From positions 13,439,675-13,503,674 of the forward strand of contig NC_087076.1 in NCBI RefSeq assembly GCF_026151205.1: a DNA stretch of 64,000 nt. The letters are read 5' to 3'. How positions within the stretch are numbered: position 1 is the stretch's first letter; each line of letters begins with the position of its first letter. The translations under genes were made by a program, and so were the position numbers. Source of the stretch: Bolinopsis microptera. Taxonomy: Eukaryota; Ctenophora; Tentaculata; Lobata; Bolinopsidae. The notes below the pieces were generated by a model that ran no database searches, had not been told where the DNA came from, and was given only the letters and a program-made list of their open reading frames with translations. Below, piece by piece: positions 36,201 to 45,200 of this stretch.

Positions 36201-39200
36201 AGTGGGTGTCATGTGATCCGCCGTACCGTCCAACCTTTTTGGAAAGTACCGCTGTACCGGCCTCCGCTGTACCGTCCTCCGCCGGACTGTACACCGCCGC
36301 AGTGACTTCCGCCACAGAGTCCTATACCCTGTACTAACCTCTAAGCTCACGGTCACTAGTAGTTACTACTATTTGTTATGAACCTTCCTTGAATAAAGGT
36401 CTGTGTTCTTGCATTTTTATTTTTTAACCTGCATGTTGATAAAGGTAAATGTTTATAATATGTTGTATGTGGTCCAGCATTAAGCATTAACCACTTGGTC
36501 AGGACTGCCTCTCTAACGACACACCAAAATAACAACCTAGATTATGAGCCTTCAAATAGTTAACAGTTGTCTGGCCACATCTGTTTTATCTTTATATATT
36601 TTATAACTTCTAATGTGCTAATCTCACGATCGTTCTCAAGACCCATTATGCACCATTCTGTAGATATAGGTTTTTATTTTGTACGAGGTCCAGTATTATA
36701 AGTACTGATCTTAGTGGTCCAGTGCAGGTATTGACATTAGCCAGGGCAGGGCTGATGACACACAGAGAGAACAACTTAAATCAAGCATGCAGACTAATAG
36801 CAGTCGAGCCACGTACTGGATTACTTTTCGTGTTAAATTTAGGGGGGGGGGGGGGGGGTTTGACATGTCCGCCAATGTCTGCCTATGTACTGTCCTTTTT
36901 GGATTTTATGAGACATTTTTTTGGACATTAGCGGACATTGACGGACATTGGCAGACTCGGACGGACATTGGCGGACATTAACTGACAAACATTATGAAAA
37001 TGTTTACAAACATCATAATCATCCTTTGGAACTATCCTAACGACCACTACCAGGGCAAATTACTTCGCCCTGATAATATTAACGCAAGGAAAGGACTATT
37101 TTTACCACAAAAGACAAGATAATGCCCGGCACGTGGACTATGCCATTTAACCGTCACGTGCACAGGGGCTCTTACTGAGATTCCTAGCATCAGTTAATTC
37201 ATTTTATTTCGCTATCACATTTTGTTGGCCGGCAGAGGCAATAAATTTATAACCCCTTTAACCTGACGATTCTCCTCCAGGAATGGATTGTCCTCCAGGA
37301 ATAGTAGAGATGATAACAAACTCTTCAACAGATGACTCGTTCATCCCGCACGCTACGGGTGAGCGCTACGTTCTTCTAGCGTGGACGTGCGCGTGCGCCA
37401 TCATCTCCATCCCCGGTAACATAACAGTACTAGCAGCAGTGTTAGTGTACAACGCTATAAGGTTAGACCGGGTCTCAGTCATACTGATCTGTAACCTAGC
37501 TGTGTGGGATCTGATCTACACCACTATTGGCATCCTGCCCACTATACCGGCCCTGGCTACGGAGAAGTGGGTGTTTGGAACAGGACTCTGCTGCTTCCAA
37601 TACTGGGTAATTTGGCTGGCTCTGTTGGGAGATGTTACACTTGTCTGCTCCCTTAACATTAGTAAGCTGACTAGTCTGTTGTTCCCGCTGGACGCTAGAC
37701 TGCGCGCACGCAGGACCGGCAGGTACATAGCACTGTGTCTGTGGTTGGGAATCCTGCTGTTCTCCGTTCCTGTAGCAATGAACGCTGTGAGGGGGGAGAT
37801 GAAGATGAACTCTGGTTCCTACAGATGCGACTCTTCCAGCTCTCGCTCTGCTAGTGTGTGGTGGGTTCCTGTGTACTCTGTCCTCTTCATCATTATCCCC
37901 ATCCTGCTGATCATTGTGACTACAGTCTGGCTGCTGTGGTATGTGAACAAGGAGAGGGGACTACAGAGACAGAGCATTCTTACTCTCATCCTTATCTCCG
38001 GGGTATTCGTACTATCTTACATTTCTGTTGCTGCTATGTTGATATGCTACATATTTGTTGATCCTGGTGATCCTGAGAACGCCAACTTCTACGATCAATT
38101 CTTCAAGGTTTCCATGTTTATCAACTATGTAAACTTCACATTGAACCCCTTGGTGTATTACAGATCTATCTCTAGTTTTAATAGGTTCGTTAAGACTAAA
38201 GTGTTAAGAGTAAGATTACAGATTACACCACAGTTGGGTATTACTACTAACTTTAGGATGAAAAACTCTGTTAGGGTGACAGGACCTCAACGGCCTATTC
38301 CAGTGTTTTATAGAAATTCAGGTTAATTAACAATTATATTATAACAAGTGAGGATTACTGAACTTATAACTTGATATTTCTGTAGCATTTATTGTGGTGT
38401 AATGAATGTCTGTCAGTCAAGACTGAAACTGATTTTAATAATTTGAACCAAATTCGCTTGAATGATTGATTATAGGGGGGGTTACATGTCTGCCAATGTC
38501 CGCCAATGTCCTGTCCTTTTTGGATTCTATGAGACAAACGGACGTGTTTATGGGACATTAGCGGACATTGGCGGACATTAACAGACAAACATTATGAGAA
38601 TTTTTCGCACAAGATTTGGACACAATATTTTCCGCTCATAATGATCATGACAGCTTGAAACATGAACAAAAGTCCTTTCCAGAAAAACGTTGAAAAAATT
38701 TTCGGTCCGAGTCATCCTTGATGACTCGCACTGCAAAGGGGAGGCCTGCATTCCGGGATCGCATTACAAGAGGGAACCCTCGAGTCCAAAAATCGTATAT
38801 CAAAGGGTAGGTCCGGACGGGAGGCCGACAAAGGGGGGCCCCCGATTATTAGGGGTCAGATCATATGACGTATAATTAGTGATGTGACGAATAATTAGTG
38901 ATGTGATCCATCAGTAGAATTTAATTGACCCAGAAATTAGCTAGATATAGGGTAGAGTTCACATGTCAATTCTGTAAATAATATCTGTATATTAAGAAGT
39001 AAACATGATCTGACTGCTCGACTCGTAGATCACATAAGGGACGGGAGCTTTTGCTAAAGGGGGTTCTTGTATCAAGGGATGTGAGACGTACGTGCCAAAG
39101 GCATGCAAGGGGAGTGAGCCGATCAAGTGTTCTTAGGTATATTACTGGAAGATGAAAGACAATAGTATCGGTCGGACAGGATCTCAACAGCTACTTGACT

Positions 39201-42200
39201 CTGATGGATACATCTACTGTCGGAAGAAGAGCAAGGATTCAGCCCTCGCATCTTCCTGGCGGTGCTGCAAGCACAAACTTTCTACGAAGTGTCCGTGCTA
39301 TCTATCCCTCTCAGACGATTTCTCATGTCCTTGGCCAGAGTGAATGCTTTTATGAAGAATTTGCCAGGATGGGATGTGAGCAATTGCTACTTTCACCTCT
39401 GTCAAGCTGTTCTTGTTCGCTAAGAGTCGAAGGAATTGCCATACCCAACTCCACGATATCTGTTCATTTTACTCCACATACTCTAGCAAGATCGAGTATT
39501 TGTTTTCTGTAGCCTCAGTGTTTGGGCACGATATATTGTAGTAAATTATAAATCAAAAGTACGGAGTTAAACTGGGCTAGATATAGGGTAGAGTTCACAT
39601 GTTCTGTAAATCATAGCTGGTGGATCACATCACTAATTATACGTCACATCACTAATTATACGTCATATGATCTGACCCCTAATAATCGGGGGCCCCCCTT
39701 TGTCGTGCAGCAAAAATATTTTCGGCTAATAATGATCAGGGTAGCATGAATCTTTGATTAGATTTTGACTTAGAAAATTTTCGGTCCGAGTCATTCTCGA
39801 TACGTACCTCTGAAGGCAAGTGCTCCCGCTTCCGAGCTCGCACTGCAAAGGGGAGGCCTTCCGGGATCGCATTACTCGAGTCCACAATCGTATATCGTAG
39901 GCCCAATTTACTACATTTGTTTCTTGGTTACTATTTTGGTTGGTACTGAGCTGTCACAATGTTCCTTTACAAGGTTGAAGGTACTACACTTTTTAAACGT
40001 TCAGCAGTCAGGAAATTAAGAAATTGAACAATTAACGCTGCATTACATTTCTAGTATAAAATCAAACTGATGTGGAGAGGATAATATATCAACCGATATA
40101 AATAACATTGATAGTTTTCATGCCTTGCAGTTGAATGGAAGAAATCTCAGGCCTTAGCCTTAGGTATTTTAGTAAACGATTTTCTAGCCTTATAACTGTC
40201 AGTGTAGAGTAAAGTGTTTAAATTTACTGATCACGTCTCTAGAGAAGGATTTTTGAGGATTTATTATATTGTTTATATGTTTTCTTTCTCTATCTTTGTT
40301 TTTATGTTGTTGTATTAATTTGTGTCAACCCACCAAAATTGAAGGTCTTAGACTACACAGTATTAGACTAAACAATTACAACTCGGTTACCAAGGAATCC
40401 ACAGAGTAGGCAACTTCTCACAACAAAGAGAGGTGATTTGTAGGAAAATGTCAAAGCAGAATACAAACTTACATCTTTAGGTTTCATCTTGTGATGATAG
40501 ACAAGAAAGCAAGCTATCACCACACCAGTTCGTCCCAGTCCAGCATGGCAATGTATAGCCACACAACCTTCACTCTGTGCAAAGGTCACTACTTTACAGA
40601 TATCCAGTAGGAATCGTTGTAGGGGTACTGAGTAGTCCTGAAAAATGTACATTAGAAGTGTCATGGTATGTCACTTATTCAAGTTTTAACTAGAGTACAG
40701 ATTCAAATCAAATCAGAGTCGCAAAAAGAAATTTGCCAAATGTAAAGTTCACAACTACATATTACTAGTCATTCATCGACCTGCAATCTTGCTAACCTGG
40801 ATATTGAAGTTATAATAGTAAATTTCGTTATCCATAAACTCTATGGGATCGTAACTGAAGCCTGAACTGTGAAGCGAATTTCCACAGCTGGCATGTTCAC
40901 CTGTTTCTTGAAGATTTATAATAGCAGTGATGCCTGATCTGAAAAGTGAATTTAGCATTTAGGTTTCTGAGCAAACAAGCATACAGTGACTCATTTTAAA
41001 GACCAACTAATTCAATCCTGGACCAAAATAGAATCGGACCAGCTAGATGCAATACATACTTTTTAAAAGAGTCTATCATACTGTGTTTCTTCATCTCGGT
41101 GTAGTTTGGTCTTGCCATTGCAAGAATATTATCCGTCACCCTAGTAGATAGAGCATTAAATACCTAAGAATCGATATAATTATTATTTGAGAATAAAAGA
41201 GAAAATCGTGTTGTATTTCCAAGATAGCATGCATTCCCTCATAACATGCATTCCTACATACCAGTGAGAAAACAAGCCAGGGATAGCCATCTGCTCGGCA
41301 CTCCACACATCTGACCTCTCATACTTGCACGACTTTCCACCACAGAAAACCTAGGGAAAAAGTCTTTTTTGTGAAATGGCAAGTACCAGTGAAAGCAATG
41401 AAACACCAAGGGTATAAGGGAAGGGATATCAAACAAGGCTCCACTAGCCTAAGACACATAAACAGGAAACATATCTCCTGAAACAGTTATATTGTAGTAA
41501 TTGAAAGTATTAAAACTATGTTAATGGAAATACAAACATTCACAATCTCCCCTTTCTTTCTCTTTAATAAAAACTTAAATAGATAAAAATGCTCGTGCTC
41601 GAATGAGACCAATTCATCTGATAAATTGTAATTATGATAAAAATAATAAATATATACCTTTATTCAACTCTTTAAAAACTCTTAAAAAAACGTTCGAATA
41701 CGAACTAATACATCACACATAAAATTCATATAATTCAATTGTTTTTGTAACCAACAAATAAGCGTTCTAAATTCCATTGAACAATAAAGCTGATACAGCT
41801 TTGGGAAGTTTCCCATCCTCAATAGTCCCACGTAGTAGCCCCGATGAAGCCCCTGCCTTAGTAAGGCAGTCTGCCAGTTGCAATCCTGTCGGAACCCAAA
41901 CAAATTTGACCTCATCTCGGTTAAATCGTTGCCTCAGACATGCCATTGGAATCCGCAAGCCCTTATCTTCCAGAGAGTTGGTTGTTCTAATCGCATCATA
42001 CAGTGACTTACAGTCTGTTAGACCGATGATAGGGAACAAGCCCTTTCCCCTGAAGATCTGGTCGAGTTGGGTTGATATTAGCTCTGCTGCATCTAGAGCA
42101 TCAACTAGAGCCCAACTCTCTGCACCGAGTGTACTCTTGCAAACTTTACGTATCTTTCGGCTCTGCCAGGTAAGAGGGCAGCATTTTCCACTCTTTTCAG

Positions 42201-45200
42201 CCATGAATATTTTGTGTCCACCCTGAGAAGATCCATCAGAAAGATTTCCAAATGAGGCATCACTGAAGACTATGATAAATGCCCCATTAAACTGGATTTT
42301 CGGGAATTTCAGTGATAACGGGTTTCGCTTCATAAACCGTATTGTTTTATTTACCAACTTCAGATCACGCACAGTTCCAGAGGAGTACGAGTTTGCGGCA
42401 ATACAAGTTCCATAGCTTATGTCAGGCCTCGTTTGAGTAGCAACCCACAGCAGTTGTCCAGCAGCTGACCTGAGCTGTCTCTTTTCAACCTCGTTTATTG
42501 GCACATCGTTTAGTTTTACTCTAGCTGAATCGATTTTGATCTCAGATATTTGTTCAATGTATCCAAACTGAGAAACATTGATGAGCATGAAACTCTGCTT
42601 GATATCTAGACCAGTGTACACAAAAGAACCTTCAACTTCAGTGCTCAACTTAAACTTGCTCTTCAATGAACCCATGACATGGCTTAAGAACCACTCATTC
42701 CCTCCAAACATGAGGTCATCCACATGAATGGCTATCAGACCAGCCAGCTCTTCCCCCTGGTGTCCAAAGAAAAACGATTCATCATAACTAGAGATTGTCA
42801 TTCCCAGATCCTCTAGAGTACGTCTCAGAGTAATATACCATTTTCGAGGCCCATCAATCAGTCCGTAGATGCATTTTTTCAGCTTCCAAAGCATTACTGT
42901 TGATGCTTCCTTTGGTGGCTTTATAAACAATGTTCTTGTTAACTGTTCCCCTTGTAAGAAAGCAGCTTGTACATCTATGTGTTGAATGAGCCACTTCAGT
43001 CCTTGGCACAACATTGTAACGATACGAATAGTATCCTTACTACATGTCGGTGAGTCAGCCCTCAAACCTTTATCCCTCTCTTGGTAGCCCAGAGCAACCA
43101 ACCTTGCTTTTGGTTCTCCTGTTGTTTTTCGGGTAACTACCCATCTTACACCAATTGTAGACTGACCATCATTTCCCACTTCATCATAGACCTCATTGCG
43201 CTTGAATTTCTCGAGTTCTGCAATCTTTGCATCAACTATATCTTGCTCAAACATCTCTCCATTGGTGAACATGACTTCATGCTCTTGTTCTTGCTCTTGT
43301 TCTGGATCAGCATGCCACTCAGAAGCAAGTTCAGACCAGTCCACACATTGGGTAGTGCTTTCCCCATCGAGCTGAATGTTCAGACACTTAGCATATTTTC
43401 CAGAGGCTTTTCCTGCTCTACTGTGAATATAAACCTTCTCCCATGTTTCTTCTTCTCCGTCTTCAGGGTATTTTGCTCGAAAGAGAACATGTGTCTTCAC
43501 TTTGGGGAGCTCTATCTTTTCTACAGACTCTTGTTGTCTACTTGCCGCAGGTACAATGACTTGAGTTGCCAACTCGCGGGTGTCAGCAGTTACTACCGTG
43601 CTTGTTGTAGGAATTCTCAACTCTTTCTTTCTAGAAGCTCTCTGCTCAAGTGAAACTTCTTCAGAATAGTATCTTGGAGTCTGATCTTCATCAACCATCC
43701 TTTTTTCTGTGCCATCATTACTTTCGGGTGAAACAAATTGATGCTTCTCTTGGGTCGTCTTCTTAGAGATATGGCATGGGTGCACTTTCACTATTTGGAA
43801 GCCATGTTTGACAACAAAAGTTTGACCATCACGTCCTATCACAACACCAGGTCCACTCCATCTGTCAGAATTGTTTCTCTTATAGAGAACCTTTTCACCC
43901 ATCTCCAGCACAGTGTCTTGACAGGTACGGACCTGTGACCGCAAGGCACGTTTGATTTTAGCACTATTCTCTGCTTTTATGAACTCCTCACGTGCAGTCC
44001 TCATTGCTCTCAGATTGTCTTCCAGATGTGTACTGGCAACTTTCTCCTCCAAGGCAGGAAGATGATTATCTACCACATTTGGCAATGGCGGGTTCTTTCC
44101 CAAGACAAGCTGGTACGGGGAATATCCTCCTGACATCTGAAGTGAGTTCTTTGCACTGACAGCCCAAGCTAGTGACACCTCCCATGTGCATCGTACATCT
44201 TCTTTTGTCTTCACCATCATCTCGGCTATTATTCTATGGTGCCTTTCCACCATCCCATTACTGAATGGGCTTTCTGCTGCAGATTGCTGTAGTTCCACAT
44301 TAAACTGCTCACACATCTCCACATATTCTGCATTGGAGAATTCACCACCATTGTCTGCCATGAAACGCCTCGGACTTCCAAACAATGCAATCCAGCTTGT
44401 GCACACTGCATCAACAACAGTTTCCTTCTTTTTGTTCGGGATTATCTTAGCAACCGAAAATCTAGTCGCACAATCTATCATGTGGATGAATGTTGGCTGT
44501 CCTTGCACAGTTTTCAAGTCCATTGCCACACAATCATTGAAAACAGTTCCCCTTGGCAGCCCGACAACCGGTCTTGGTTTTGGCTTAGCATATCTTTGGC
44601 ACACTTCGCAGTTACTGCATACTATCTCTAGAGCCTTCATAAACTCTTTCTTAGTGAAGCCTGCATTCCTCAACATACTCTGCAGCTTGTATGCTGGAGC
44701 ATGAGCAAACTGCCTATGCAGTTTCAAGGCTTTCTTTTTCATTTCTTTTTCATCTGTGCCACCCATAGTATCTTCAGTAACTGTCAATACCAACTGCACA
44801 CTTGAGTCGCTGAGACATCTCCTTCTGTTGCACAGGGGTACACAGTAATGTCCTGACTTACACTCAAGCAATTTGACCTGTTCTCCGTTGAACATCATTG
44901 TGTCTTTGGTGAAGTCAATTACTGCTCCTGCCTTCTTCAAAGAGGGTTTGCTCAATAGTAGGGGTAAGTCACAACTCACAACATTTGCATCGATGAGTAT
45001 TTTCTGCGTCCCTATCCTCCCTGGGATCTTTATCTTTTCAACTGAGGTCACCTTCTTACCATCTCCGAACTTGAAAGGGGTTGCACATTCAGTTGGAGTC
45101 ATCATCCGTCTTTCTTCTTCTCCCAATGTTTCTGCATACTGTTCAACCCAGTTTCTTCCAACCACAGTCTTTGTGCAGCCAGAATCAATGACTGCACACG

